The notes beneath the pieces were generated by a model. It saw only the letters and a list, made by a program, of their open reading frames with translations, was not told the origin of the DNA and ran no database searches. Shown here piece after piece: positions 47,301-54,844 of a DNA stretch of 64,000 nucleotides (positions are counted from its first letter, which is position 1; each line of letters begins with the position of its first letter). The position numbers were made by a program, and so were the translations under genes. This DNA comes from Marthasterias glacialis (lineage: Eukaryota > Echinodermata > Asteroidea > Forcipulatida > Asteriidae). The stretch spans positions 5,858,963-5,922,962 of the forward strand of contig OU452231.1 of assembly GCA_911728455.2 (NCBI GenBank). Reading direction: 5' to 3'.

Positions 47301-50248
47301 CATAACCTATTACCTGAACCTGGAAGTGGCAAAACAAACATGGAAGTAACGCATCAATCATCAGTGAGAATTTCCTTGTTCTGTTGTGTATCAAAACCTC
47401 AATTCGAATTGATGTTGCAGGTCACTCAAACTTTATGAGGCATTTCTGTTGTGGTGGAAAATAAATCTCATATAATTTGTTTTCTTTTGTCTTAAAAAAA
47501 AAATCGTTTTCTGTTCAAGATTGTTGAAAGGTTGTTAAGTTTCAGCCCGAAGAATTTTAGAGCCTTTGGAATCACTCAGTTGTGAACATACAGTTGCTTG
47601 TGAAGGAAAACAGTCTTCTTATGAATTAACTTTTTTTCCCTTTCGCTTAAATTCTTGTTTAGTTATGGTTGTAACTGCATGAATATTTTGTCCATTTATT
47701 GATTTTGTTTTTTTATGAAAAAATATTTATAAAATTTTTATTTTGTTCATGTATTTTGTTTTATTTATTTTTTCATTTTTTTATTTTTATTTATTTATTT
47801 ATTTTTTATTTCATTTTTTTTCTTTCATTTTTTATTCCATTTATTTATTATTTTTTGTGGGGGATGTATTACAAGTGTTTTGATATATTTTAACTATAAT
47901 CCTATATTATTCTTGTTTGTTATAGTAGTTTGTATTTTTTTATATATCTACCTTTTATTTGCTTTGTTTTTTTTGGGGGGGCGAAGGGACTATTTTGACA
48001 GTTGGTAGAAGAGAGTATTTCCCTATATTTTCAATATTGTTTTAGTCACAACTCACCTGTGTATATTCCGTTATGGGGTTAATGGTTCCATTGAAAACTC
48101 CACGAAGCAAATCTAATCAACAATAACAAAAACAGTAACAACAGTCAGTAAAGTGTAAACAAACACACATGCGTACTTAATAAACAAATCTAGAAATATA
48201 TCATCTCTATACACAATTCTGGTCAAAGTACAGTATCCATCTTTGAGGAGCTGGTGGAACTTAATTCTATGTATTTATTTTTAAAAGGAACCTCGAGATA
48301 AAAACTGGGCCAGAAGACAATTTCCCCTTTGCTATAAACAATACTATGTAGAATGAAACATTACCCAAGATTATTTAGAGCGAGATCTGAATACGACCTA
48401 CAAATAAATCATATTACAATGTTTATCGTTAGAGATGCTTAATATTGAAATCATAGGGGGTTTTGATAACCCACTTCCTCAATTACCAACCCCCCCCCCC
48501 CCAAGAATTAGAACGATGAACGCACAGTCCACTTTCATGAGAATGCAATTACAAACTCTTCCGCGGCGAACCAAAATGCAGTTTCTTTATGGGTGGAGAA
48601 GGAGGATTTTGACTTATGCATAGTGTGTAAAAAAATCTAGAAACTAAGGTTTGTTTCTCTGTATAGGTTTTGAGGCATTGCATGGTGAGGTATCAATGTA
48701 TATTTTGGTTTGAGGTAACACCATGTGATTGTATCTACATTGCTATATACAGTAGATTGTTCTTGTGAGAACTTGTCCCGTTATTATTCTACTACCGCGG
48801 AGTAGATTTCAGAATTCGGGGGGACAACTTAGTTCTGAAAAGAACTGTCCTGCTTGTTAAGTACTACCTGGGGAGGTAGGAAATCGGCTGGGACTACTAC
48901 TACTACTTTTCGCTTAGTGGATCGAGGGGACTTCTCGGATAACTTCACTGCCGGGCGGAGTGAGTTTATTGGTCTCAACGTCTCGACTAGCTTGCTCTAG
49001 TCATAGTTAAGGAGACCATCATCATCACCATCTCTCTAACTGAGACGTTGTGGTTAGAGCCATGTTTGATCCTTGATCAAAAATAGGGAAATTGTTGAGT
49101 ACAAGGTGCCGACCTACATGGTATAAAATTTGATGGCATTTTTATTTGTTGTTAAATTGTTTTTTTGGGGGTGGCCATTTAATAAACTGTTATTATGAGG
49201 GCCCCCCCCCCAAAAAAAAAAAAAAAAAAATTAAGATCAGATAAATAGGAAGAATGTCATGCCTTGGTTCTGAATAGAATCGGTGAACTAACAGTTCCAC
49301 AGAATTCTCCCAAGTAGTCCACTGGCCAAATATGCTAGTTAATTCAATTCAATTCAATTGTCCTTTCAATTGATTTTAGTATCCCTAATGGGAAATTCAC
49401 TTCTGCCTGATTCATAGAAAGCTTGAGGACATGTCAAAACTTTAACCAATGTGGTCCGGCTGGCTAGTTCAGTGTTGAAGAGCATCCCTATTGATTGTGA
49501 GAGATGACTAGTGAAACAACAAGTTAACTGGTCCGGCTGGATAGTCCCTGAAGCAAAGGGCAAACCCTGCTTAATGTTCTGATCAGCATGCTCTGATCGT
49601 CCTCAGAAAAACCTGGTTTTTTTTTAATACTCTGAATGAATCAACATTAAAAGCCGAGGTTGAATGTAATTATTTAAGTCTCCAGCAGATTTGTTAGGTG
49701 TACTTTACGTTTGTGGATATTTAATGCGTGCCGTAAAGTGGGGCACACCCAAGGGTTTAGTTCCACTATGACATTCAAATGACTCATTCATGTCCTTTAA
49801 TACACAATGCCTCACGGCTGATCATGGCTTCTGTAAAAAAACTTAAACAAAATAAACATAAAAAGCGACATGCTCTCCATACAGTCTCTTGAGAAAGTGA
49901 GTTAGAAATATAAAGACCTAAGCAATTCTCTCCCTTCCCCCTCCACTTCCAACACACAAAAACTGCACTAAACAAGGTTCATAATACTGAAAATGAACTG
50001 GAATGAGCTGGAATGAACTGGATAGAACTGGAATGAACTGGATAGAACTGAAAAAAACTGGAGTGAACTGGAATGAACTTGTGTTTCTGGCAGTGGCTAC
50101 TGAATGCCCCGCAGCACCTTGTAAACTCTTATAAGGTGTTACATAAATAAGTCTCATAATTCAAAAATTGCAAACACATGTCTTAAAAAAAGAATAAACT
50201 TGTGCAATTGAGACGGCCGTAGATAAAGTGCTTTATAAAAAGTAGTTA

Positions 50249-50286
<38 letters not shown>

Positions 50287-51415
50287 GTTGTTGAAAAAGT
50301 GAGTTAGAAATGTAAGGACCTAAGCAATCCTCCCCCTTCCCCATCCAACACACAAAAGCTGTACTAAAACAAAATTCATAATAGTCAGAATGAACTGGAA
50401 TGAACTGAAATGAACTGGAATGAACTGGAATGAACTGAAATGAATTGGAATGAACTGGCATGAACTGGCATGAACTGGAATCGAATGACCTGATGCAAAA
50501 AAAAAAAAGGTTTACAACATACACATCTTTTGTAACAATTGTATGTAACTATTTTGGGTGATTACAAAATCGACACTTATCAAAATGATTTGGTATCTAA
50601 TTTTGCGAGGATTAAAATTCTCTTGATTTTGTTTGTAGATTGTATATGTATCAAAAACAACATTGTCATTAGACTGTGCAATGCATACATTTCAACATTT
50701 TTTTAAATCTTGGGTTCCCAGGCATATTTCTTTCAAGAGAGACTGTTGTCATGATCATAGCATGCCTGTGGCTGTACATGGAATTCTGAACTCTGACCCA
50801 GTTACTTCAAGCACGAGCGCTGGCCAGCACATAACAGTAATGATGGCGCCAATTGTGATGTGACAGCCAGTGCACGTGCCTGCAGTTACTGGTTTGAGTT
50901 TCTAACTCAATGTTCAGCTATAGGCCTGCTATGCACATGACGACAGTCCCCCTTTAAATTAAAATTTTAAACGATCCAAAAGTTTGGTCAGAAGATATGC
51001 GCATGACTTGTATAGTCTGTTTACAAGCCCCTCCCACTTTTTGGTAGTCCATTGATGTCATTACCAGAGGAAGCTTTTTGATTCAAAGTCTTCCATTTGA
51101 AACAAAAATGTGCGCATTTTAATCCGAACGGAATACACAGAAATATGTTATTGAGTGTAACTTACACCAAGGAAAGTCATTTGGAGAAACGGCGTGAATA
51201 AACTCCGAGGCGACGTGGAATATCGCGTTGGACGCTGGATCTAATTCCTCCCTGGATATGTTGTATTGCGGCTGTGGTGGTAAATCATCCCATGTTATAT
51301 GATCTTGACTGTCTTTTGTGTTCTTCGCTGACGCTCCAAGAAAAGTTAAACTCACACACAGTACTATAAACACTGGATAAAACCAACTCAGGGCCAGTAC
51401 AGTTCTTAGTGCCAT
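18587..51415 (-). CDS. PROM1: Prominin (CD133 family), five-transmembrane glycoprotein, 23 exons
   Basis: Prominins are pentaspan glycoproteins of plasma-membrane protrusions, cilia and photoreceptor discs that bind cholesterol. Exons in gene order: 51166-51415, 48057-48112, 46208-46413, 44938-45058, 42195-42261, 38916-39005, 37331-37539, 33075-33210, 32024-32100, 31029-31132, 29940-30092, 29182-29308, 27438-27541, 26344-26428, 25620-25766, 25056-25139, 24196-24276, 23101-23154, 21616-21696, 21233-21301, 20385-20474, 19056-19174, 18587-18621. Every junction is GT-AG and every phase agrees, giving 2545 coding bases (about 848 residues; human PROM1 has 865). Order: signal peptide, TM1, cysteine-rich loop, TM2, first large glycosylated coiled loop, TM3, short loop, TM4, second large loop, TM5, cytoplasmic tail. 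The start ATG lies in ACCATGG. The last exon ends in a split codon with a GTAAGT donor, so a short terminal exon further left is missing. PROM1 and PROM2 assignments cannot be separated safely for an invertebrate gene. Confidence 0.95.
18895..19055 (-). repeat. Short diverged tandem repeat abutting a splice donor
   Basis: Three units share CTACGAG(C/T)GCTGATTCTGTT, TTGGATGGATTC and GGAATGAGAC, spaced 50-60 bp. The last merges with the sequence at the donor of prominin exon 22. Confidence 0.5.
19056..19174 (-). CDS. PROM1: Prominin exon 22: TM5
   Basis: It encodes [20 protein letters not shown] and [22 protein letters not shown] is identical in spacing to vertebrate prominin-1 at the membrane exit. 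A short tandem repeat begins just outside its donor. Confidence 0.96.
19545..19660 (-). mobile_element. SINE-A fragment
   Basis: It carries the phrase GATTTGAACCTGCGACCACCGG, comparable with GAAACCTGCGACCTCCGG in the longer inverse copy at 26105-26260. Confidence 0.5.
19920..20190 (-). mobile_element. SINE-A copy, inverse
   Basis: It contains the inverse A-box GCTCTACCAACTGAGC and the leader words AGCCCTAATGTTGGTGG and TTGTCAATATCCTTGTTCGG shared with 3640-3812 and 26105-26260. It is intronic in prominin. Confidence 0.72.
20568..20763. mobile_element. MITE-H copy 1
   Basis: The ends GGGCCCAATTTCATAGAGCT and the inverse AGCTCTATAAAATTGGGCCC enclose GCTTACCAGAATAAGGTTACCAGCCAAAA. The second copy is at 35762-35957, and a tandemly amplified derivative lies at 42400-42960. 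Confidence 0.85.
21893..22164. mobile_element. MITE-F copy 1
   Basis: The ends AATAGGCCTTATTTTTTACAGC with AAGAGGGCGC, and the inverse GGCGCCCTCTTGCAGTC then AAAAATAAGGCCT, bound a 270-bp non-coding AT-rich interior. Copy 2 is at 27117-27402 in the opposite orientation. Confidence 0.85.
22250..22415 (-). mobile_element. SINE-B copy inside SINE-C
   Basis: The inverse B-box GGGATTCGAACCCACGACCC, followed by AGAGCAGATGTCTTACTAAC and the tail CTCAGTACTTTTCTGAGTCC, matches the copies at 28735 and 29675. Confidence 0.78.
23405..23820 (+). mobile_element. SINE-C copy, full length
   Basis: The head GTGTCGTGGCCGAGTGGTCA, body CTTAAGCAAGACACTTAACC and CCTTCGGATGGGACGTAAAG, and tail (GGTGTTTCTGGCAGTGGCTG, AAGGTGCTAAATGAATGGG, ending in ATTATTATT) are all present. 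It is intronic in prominin. Confidence 0.8.
24370..24668 (+). mobile_element. 3' end of a non-LTR retrotransposon
   Basis: A non-coding AT-rich region containing TTACCCTGTACATGTGG and GTTTCACGGACAGTTTTCC ends in GAATAAATGAGAAATAAATAAATAAA. The simple A-rich tail and absence of a downstream frame are typical of LINE 3' untranslated ends. Family not named. Confidence 0.55.
25620..25766 (-). CDS. PROM1: Prominin exon 15: second large loop
   Basis: It encodes 49 residues in a single phase-0 to phase-0 exon, from [16 protein letters not shown] to [13 protein letters not shown]. The block GI-D-NY--YL corresponds to GIDRMNYDSYL of human prominin-1. The flanking exons (26344-26428, 25056-25139) continue the loop. 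Confidence 0.9.
26105..26262 (-). mobile_element. SINE-A copy, inverse
   Basis: It contains the inverse B-box (GAAACCTGCGACCTCCGG), inverse A-box GCTCTACCAACTGAGC, and the leader GGTGCCAGTCAGAAG. It is the best-preserved copy of this SINE and lies in the prominin intron before exon 14. Confidence 0.75.
26478..26975 (+). repeat. Repeat A with MITE-B inserted
   Basis: The leader TCCAGTGAGTTGACTGACC to GTGTATGGTGGCACAA is followed, beyond the MITE at 26567-26736, by two units of about 107 bp. Both contain CTGGCATAGTTTATCT, CATTCATAACCACAGTGGA and a TTGAAGGGTCAG or TTGAATGGTCAG word. Confidence 0.75.
26567..26736 (+). mobile_element. MITE-B copy 2
   Basis: Inverted ends of about 29 bp start TAGACCTTTATCA on both strands. 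Close identity with 18176-18350 and 40952-41128 implies recent spread. Confidence 0.87.
27117..27402. mobile_element. MITE-F copy 2
   Basis: The left end AATAGGCCTTATTTTTGACTGC with AAGAGGGC mirrors the right end GCGCCCTCTGGCAGT to ATACGGCCTC. It sits 36 bp from the donor of prominin exon 13. Confidence 0.83.
28137..28680 (+). mobile_element. Foldback-ended element, copy 1
   Basis: It opens with GGTGGTCACATGACTGTTTA and AGCTGGAGCTGTGAACG. It ends in a large imperfect hairpin (28495-28675) with arms around GTCTTAAACG and GCAGGGTC, facing GACCCTGCCGGTTTTAAACG. The inverse copy is at 53085-53475. Confidence 0.7.
28735..29045. mobile_element. Two SINE-B copies head to head
   Basis: 28735-28890 is inverse and 28895-29045 direct. 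Together they form an inverted repeat with arms of about 150 bp. Landmarks are AGAGCAGATGTCTTACCAAC against GGCAAGACATCTGCTCT, and GGGATTCGAACCCACGACCC against GGTTGTGGGTTCGAATCCC. Confidence 0.82.
29182..29308 (-). CDS. PROM1: Prominin exon 12: TM4 and start of second loop
   Basis: It encodes [20 protein letters not shown] followed by [14 protein letters not shown]. The EK--CEP motif after TM4 is shared with vertebrate prominins. Confidence 0.93.
29383..29494. mobile_element. Small hairpin element
   Basis: The arms ACACCACCACAGCTATGGCC and GGCCATAGCTGTGGTGGTGT are perfect over 20 bp. The next stretch (GCACGCATGCATGAC against GTCAATGCGTGCGTGC) pairs imperfectly. Confidence 0.75.
29492..29554 (+). 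repeat. 21-bp tandem repeat, three perfect units
   Basis: The unit GTAAATACCCATGAACGAGC plus T occurs three times without a change, starting inside the right edge of the hairpin element. Confidence 0.93.
29675..29850 (-). mobile_element. SINE-B copy, inverse
   Basis: The tail CACCGATGTGTGTTTAGCAC, CCCGAGTCCTGTGAAAAAA, a degraded inverse B-box and TTCTAAAGCAGATGTC are present. It lies in the prominin intron after exon 11. Confidence 0.72.
29940..30092 (-). CDS. PROM1: Prominin exon 11: TM3 and intracellular loop
   Basis: It encodes [30 protein letters not shown] and [16 protein letters not shown]. The motif RGC-SN-GG is invariant between this protein and human prominin-1. Confidence 0.95.
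31272..31401. mobile_element. Palindromic foldback MITE, copy 2
   Basis: Arms begin ATCCTGTTG and continue AGTGATGACGATTTGGAGCC; the inverse is GGCTCCAAAATGTCATCACT and CAACAGGAT. It is longer and better preserved than the copy at 9830-9925. Confidence 0.86.
32278..32605 (+). mobile_element. SINE-C copy with LINE-like tail
   Basis: It carries the B-box GTGTGGGTTCGAATCCCCG, CTTGAGCAAGATGCTTTAC, GTATAAATGGGTACCTGCGAGG, GTAAAGCGCATTGATACGTC and TATATAAGAAC, with a TTATTATTATT end. The tail differs from the other SINE-C copies and recurs near 54860-55040. Confidence 0.72.
34340..35060 (+). repeat. Repeat A interrupted by a 495-bp element
   Basis: Host units are at about 34360-34422 and 34918-35060 (GCATTCATCACATGATATCAT, CTGGCATAGTTTA, then TCTTTCATTCAAAACAAC and a second diverged unit). 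The interruption is the element at 34423-34917. Confidence 0.75.
34423..34917. mobile_element. 495-bp inverted-repeat element with TTA duplication
   Basis: The ends CAGGCCTTTTCACACTAC and the inverse GTGTTGTAAAAAGGCC are flanked by TTA at 34420-34422 and 34918-34920. The uninterrupted word CATAGTTTATCT in Repeat A at 26770 supplies the empty site. A 3-bp TTA duplication is usual for PIF/Harbinger elements. No transposase is present. Confidence 0.75.
35762..35957. mobile_element. MITE-H copy 2
   Basis: GAGCCCAATTTCATAGAGTT to AACTCTATGAAATCAGGCCC encloses the internal phrase AAAAGGTTACCAGCCAAAA. It is nearly the same length as the copy at 20568-20763. Confidence 0.84.
36200..36410 (-). mobile_element. 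Another tRNA-derived SINE, single copy
   Basis: On the minus strand there is GGCTGGCTCAGTGGTTTC, then CCCTGGTTCAAATCCTGCC and a trailing GGACTGGGGGATTTCAGTCC with GGGTTTTCCCCC. The A- and B-box spacing is SINE-like. Confidence 0.55.
36957..37292. mobile_element. TTAA-flanked MITE, copy 1
   Basis: The ends AGCCCCAGCTCAACACTGG and the inverse (ATGTCGAGCTGGGGCT) have TTAA on both sides (36953-36956, 37293-37296). An internal palindrome GTTTTCGTCTC-GAGACGAAAAC is near 37114-37137. It stops 38 bp from prominin exon 7. Confidence 0.87.
37331..37539 (-). CDS. PROM1: Prominin exon 7: first large extracellular loop
   Basis: It encodes 69 residues with a heptad-like helix ([25 protein letters not shown]), two sequons (NRS, NQT) and a paired-cysteine patch CTPGQPCPK, matching the cysteine pair of the vertebrate first loop. 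The exon ends in phase 0; exon 8 (33075-33210) opens [14 protein letters not shown], as in vertebrate DAELDNVNN. Confidence 0.9.
39440..39790 (+). mobile_element. SINE-C copy
   Basis: The body CCTTGAGCAAGATTAAACAC, CCTTCGGATGGGATG and AAAGAACCCAGTACCGG, and the tail CCTGGTATGGTTGGCTGC with AAGGGTCTCATTATTCAAAA, are present. The tRNA head is mostly gone. Confidence 0.73.
40489..40802. mobile_element. TTAA-flanked MITE, copy 2
   Basis: GCCCCAGCTCAACATCAGT to ACCAATGCTGAGCTGGGGCT has TTAA at 40485-40488 and 40803-40806. The central palindrome found in the other two copies is deleted here. Confidence 0.85.
40952..41128 (-). mobile_element. MITE-B copy 3, inverse
   Basis: TAGACCTTTATCATGCTGCC to the inverse at CACCATGATAAAGGTCTA carries the same interior as copies 1 and 2 on the other strand. 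A more decayed relative follows at about 41730-41930. Confidence 0.85.
42410..42960 (+). repeat. Tandem array of a MITE-H derivative, about 162-bp units, three copies
   Basis: The marker CTTGCTGAACAG/CTTGCTTAACAG recurs at 42468, 42631 and 42792. Each is followed by GAGTTACCAGCCAAAA, CACCATGCAATGTACTTTGC or its TACC variant, and ACTTGGCAAGTAAAATATAA. Units are almost identical. It begins about 150 bp beyond prominin exon 5. Confidence 0.9.
43872..43905 (+). repeat. C-run and CA microsatellite
   Basis: A run of C is followed by ACACACACACACACACAT. It is intronic. Confidence 0.85.
44255..44480 (+). repeat. Long poly-A and (AAAT)n tract
   Basis: More than 200 bp consists almost only of A with AAAT units, preceded by a C-rich stretch. 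It may mark one or more old retroelement tails. It lies in the prominin intron before exon 5. Confidence 0.9.
45690..45965 (+). repeat. Dispersed internal repeats of TTTTCACAAAGTGACGTA
   Basis: The phrase occurs at about 45735 and, with changes, at 45868 and 45937, among related GTAGCACC and CGATACG words. This gives an irregularly repeated 130-bp and 70-bp spacing. No function is assigned. Confidence 0.45.
46208..46413 (-). CDS. PROM1: Prominin exon 3: TM1, cysteine-rich loop and start of TM2
   Basis: It encodes [17 protein letters not shown], then [15 protein letters not shown] and [14 protein letters not shown]. The cysteine cluster at the cytoplasmic face of TM1 is a signature of prominins and lets the family be named without alignment. 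The phase 2 donor joins exon 4 (44938-45058), which completes TM2. Confidence 0.95.
48750..49090 (+). repeat. Structured GC-rich repeat of unknown class
   Basis: Many short palindromes lie close together: TCTACTACCGCGGAGTAGA, AGTTCTGAAAAGAACT and TACTACCTGGGGAGGTAG, followed by (ACT)5. Related wording (GAGCACCTACCTAGGTAG, ACTACTACTAGTACTACC) occurs at 61240-61345. It might be a retroelement terminal region. I could not find a hammerhead core. Confidence 0.4.
49880..50490 (+). repeat. 10-bp minisatellite in a duplicated block split by SINE tail
   Basis: The unit GAATGAACTG is repeated about 8 times at 49993-50080 and about 9 times at 50388-50478. Both arrays follow the same leader (AAGTGAGTTAGAAAT, GACCTAAGCAAT, CCAACACACAAAA). 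The copies are separated by a SINE-C tail at 50085-50290 ending in (ATT)n. Confidence 0.85.
51166..51415 (-). CDS. PROM1: Prominin exon 1: signal peptide and N-terminal ectodomain
   Basis: It starts [11 protein letters not shown] with a long hydrophobic stretch to about residue 31 (FLGASA), a typical cleavable signal peptide. It ends [12 protein letters not shown], equivalent to the vertebrate V-PRDFP segment just before TM1. The exon ends in phase 1 at GTAAGT. An in-frame upstream reading has no ATG, so 51415 is the start. Confidence 0.9.
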
Positions 51416-52060
51416 GGTTAGAAGCTGGTTCACTACATATACGTTCAAATATACAAACAGGAGCGTACGAGTTTTCCACCTGAAACGCAGGAGTTGGACG
51501 ATAAGATCCCGTCTATGAAGAAGTGTAGCAGAAAGCTGTACTCATAACTCCAGTCGTATAGATCCCATCAAACTTGGCAGACTTCCTTCATAAAAAACAA
51601 AGCAGAGCAAATGAATCTTAAACTAAAAAAAAAAAGAATCAAATCCATTCAAATATAGCTGGAGACTTTGAACTGACAGAATAGTTTCCCCGGCTTGCTC
51701 GGCCGGAGTTCTACAAAACAAGAGAAAGAAGTTCCCAGCCGAGTGCCAACGCCAACGTGGAATGACGTCAAACAGGATTGTAGAGGATGCAGCGGTGTAC
51801 CATGGCTCTTCAAGTTTTCCTGAGCCCTGCCGTCTGCAACAGGAAGAGGGTTATATTCCCATTTTAACACAAGGCCATCGGTTAAAAATGTTGTTACTGC
51901 AGTCAGAAAAAGCGGCAAATTTTTTGTTGTTTACATTCCTTAATAATGCTGAAGCGAATATGTTTACTTTGTGATTTGGTCTTGCTGCGTTCCTGTGCCC
52001 CTTTTTATCTTGTAGCCCCGCCCTCATGTCAAGTAACCATTAATGGCCTTGTGATGGGGA
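51416..52060 (-). promoter_or_regulatory. Prominin 5' flank and probable promoter region
   Basis: The region upstream of the ACCATGG start includes a GC-box-like CCCCGCCC at 52016-52023 and TTTTTATC nearby. No TATA box, initiator or 5' exon can be assigned with confidence. The assignment rests on position only. Confidence 0.3.
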
Positions 52061-52499
52061 ATTGTTACTAAAAAAATGATTTTATTATACATTAAAGTTA
52101 ATAAATTCACTCAACAAATTTACATAGGTGTGTCAGCTTTCACAGCATAATTAAACTGCATTTAATACAGTACTTTCTGGGACTTTTGACTGCAAGCCTA
52201 GCGGTAGTAAATGCGAGTATAAGGTTTGCGGTAGTACCCTGTGATAATCTCTCGGGTAGTGGTGGCTCAGAGAAGAGTTCAGTGTTTTACATTTTCACCA
52301 GTGCTCTGACTGTCTCCTGTAATCAAGCCGAACCATGCCGTCAGAGGGATCCTGGGATGAACTGGAGTCAAGATTAGTACTTCCAGGAACCAACAAAGGG
52401 AGATCACCACACAGGCCTACAACTTTATAGTAGTTTTTACTTTACTAAAGGACACCCCTATTGGGGAAATTTTTCATTTCTATCAGAACACCTTAGGAG

Positions 52500-52695
52500 C
52501 AGCAAGGCAATGGTGTTGCCTTCGTGAAGTATCAGGCCCATTTGGTGCTCGATATGTTGCAGGGTGTAACCCCCCCCTCCTATTGTTTCTTCATTGAGTT
52601 CTGGAAATCTCTGGAATTCTTTTGTGGGTGCTTCTGTACAAGAGAAGGGGGGGGACATCCCTCTGCCATATATCGGGCATGGAATAATCAGGCCA
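52500..52695 (+). repeat. Interspersed repeat paired with 62475-62690
   Basis: The words CCCATTTGGTGCTC, GTTGCAGGGTGTAACCCCCCC, TTCTGGAAATCTCTGGAATT and TCTGCCATATATCGGGCA match the inverse strand near 62480-62680. Both carry long C or G runs. Confidence 0.7.
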
Positions 52696-53084
52696 GATCA
52701 TGGTGCTACAAAAAAACACAATTTAATTTGGAGGTCGCAAATTAAAATCGCAAGAATAAAAATTACTTAATATCCCTTGTGGTTTATTACCCGATACTTA
52801 CAAATTTACTGAGACTAATATTACTAATAATTGACAATGAAGCAACAGGCAGTATATTAATACCGTTGAACTTGATAGCAAGATCTCGCATTCATCTCAG
52901 ATTATTTGGTCTCACTTCCCTTTCTGAGTTTCATTAACAACATCGCAATATTTCATTTTATTGTAACGATTTTATTGTAACGACTGTTAAGAACACATCA
53001 TTATGGAACAAAAGACACAATAAATCATTTATGTAGCTGTAAAATTACAAAATATTAGGGGAAAACGTAGAATTATTCAATAAG

Positions 53085-53475
53085 GGAATAAAAGAGTGGT
53101 GACGAGATCTTAAATTTAATGGCTGGGTAAAACCGGCAGGGTCGTGGTCATCCTTAATCACACGACCACGACCCTGCAAGGTTTTAACAGCCGTTTAAGA
53201 TCGAGTCACTACTCTCTTATTCCCATTCATTAATGCACTTTTCGTTCAAAAGCGTAATATAGGAAAAGCTGTTTTAAAAAAAAACTGTTTTGTAAATTTT
53301 CAATTCCTGTTACGTCCTCATACTCTGTTTTGCGTAAGTTAAACGGTTGACAATAACGAGAAAATTAGTGCCCCAGTAAGTTAGCTACGAGTGCCAAATG
53401 CATGTTCACAGCTCCAGCTGTGACCTTATCAGCCGTTTGAAACCGGTCTTAAACAGTCATGTGACCACCTTTCAT
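53085..53475 (-). mobile_element. Foldback-ended element, copy 2
   Basis: The hairpin 53090-53225 (GGTCGTGGTCATCC against its inverse, arms ending GAGTAGTGACTC or GAGTGGTGACGAG) is followed by the body TCACAGCTCCAGCTGTGACC and TTAAACAGTCATGTGACCAC. It matches 28137-28680 in inverse orientation. Confidence 0.68.
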
Positions 53476-54159
53476 TACATTGTCCTAACTTGAAAGTTCT
53501 ACTGAACTGAAACTGTTATATAATCCAAGCAATGTCCGGTCACAAAGGATATGATAAAAACAATTCCTTCTGTTGTGGTTTTGTTAAATTGCATCATGTA
53601 ACAGTTTCATTTAGATTAGTTTCATTTAGATGCATAGTCACCATCTGCACTGGCCACACACAATTCATCAATAATGATAATGACTTTCATTTCATTTGAT
53701 GAAGTCTGTTATTAAAGGGTTTGCACAACATTGGTAATATTGAAAGGAAAAATGTGCACAGATTTGCACATAACATACATATAGTATAAAGATGGTCATG
53801 GTGGAAAACTTCCCCTTTAAATATTTTTGCCTGAAATGCTGCAGTTTTTGAGAAATGAGTAAAAAAAAAAATAGTTTTGACCTCACGAGACCAAAACCTT
53901 ATGTTTGAAAACAGCGAAAAACATGTGATGATTTTTACTATTTTCTTGTTATTTTCCAGTAAAGTTTTACAGGTTTGTTATTTCATTATGTCAGTTTGAT
54001 TTACAGCAGAAAGGAATTGAGATTATGCTTTATACTTTGTGGGATCATCATAGTTCTTTAATCTGAGGAGTTACGTTTTGTACTTTAAAAAAAAATTATT
54101 TGATGGTTTCTGAGGGTTGAACTTAAACACAACTTTAATATCACAAAGTACTTGTTTTA

Positions 54160-54475
54160 CATTCGGTGGTACGTGCAAAAAACACAAATAATAATCTTTA
54201 TTCCCGATGCAAAATTAACATCTTTCACAATGGTTGTGGTACCAGCTGCTAATAGGATTCGAACTGCCTCTGGCTGCCAAGCAATCTCGGTAGTCTAGAT
54301 GGTAAGACATCTGCTCTAGAAGGGGGGTTTGAATCCCACCCGAGGACTTGCCTGTGAGTTTTTTTTCTTCCTATTACTCGGGAAAGTACTGAGTATACAG
54401 TGCTTAACTCACATTGGTGTATGGGGGGAAAAAAAACACACAAACAATATTCTTATCCCTGATGCAAACTTAACA
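54160..54475 (+). mobile_element. SINE-B copy, full length
   Basis: The leader TATTCCCGATGCAAAATTAAC, ACCAGCTGCTAATAGGATTCG, tRNA-like GGTAGTCTAGATGGTAAGAC and GAATCCCACCCGAGG, and tail GAAAGTACTGAGTATACAGTGC are present. The tail ends with the same 'Tt-atccctgatgc' word that starts the element, suggesting dimeric origin. Confidence 0.75.
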
Positions 54476-54844
54476 TCTATCATACTCGTTTTATGTTGAG
54501 AACATAATGAGAAACAATTTTAAGTTATTCCGTGGCCCCGTGACAGTAATAAGTTTGTAGACCTTTTGTGACGCATTCTCCGATAATCCAACATGGTGTA
54601 CAGATAAGGCAAACTTGTAAGCTCCACCGTCCTACCCTCCATGCAGATGATTATTCTCACTGAATACTCTACAGGTTTTTTTTTGTCTGCATGAGTTAAC
54701 TGACACAACTCACCATAATTTGAGAGGGTGTCTTGTTTCTATAAAATCCAGAGAATCCAATTTTGTGATAATTTTTTTCACCAGATAGTAGATGAGGAAA
54801 CGGAAGTCACTGCGAATCCTGCTCATGTGATGGAATCCTATCCA

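Noticed and set aside
47699-47893. Hydrophobic phenylalanine-rich 64-residue membrane protein
   Set aside because: It is the translation of a T-rich low-complexity tract in a prominin intron.
49966-50524. Secreted repeat protein with FQFIPVHSS units
   Set aside because: It is the minus-strand translation of a 10-bp minisatellite, which is open in several frames and lacks a gene context.
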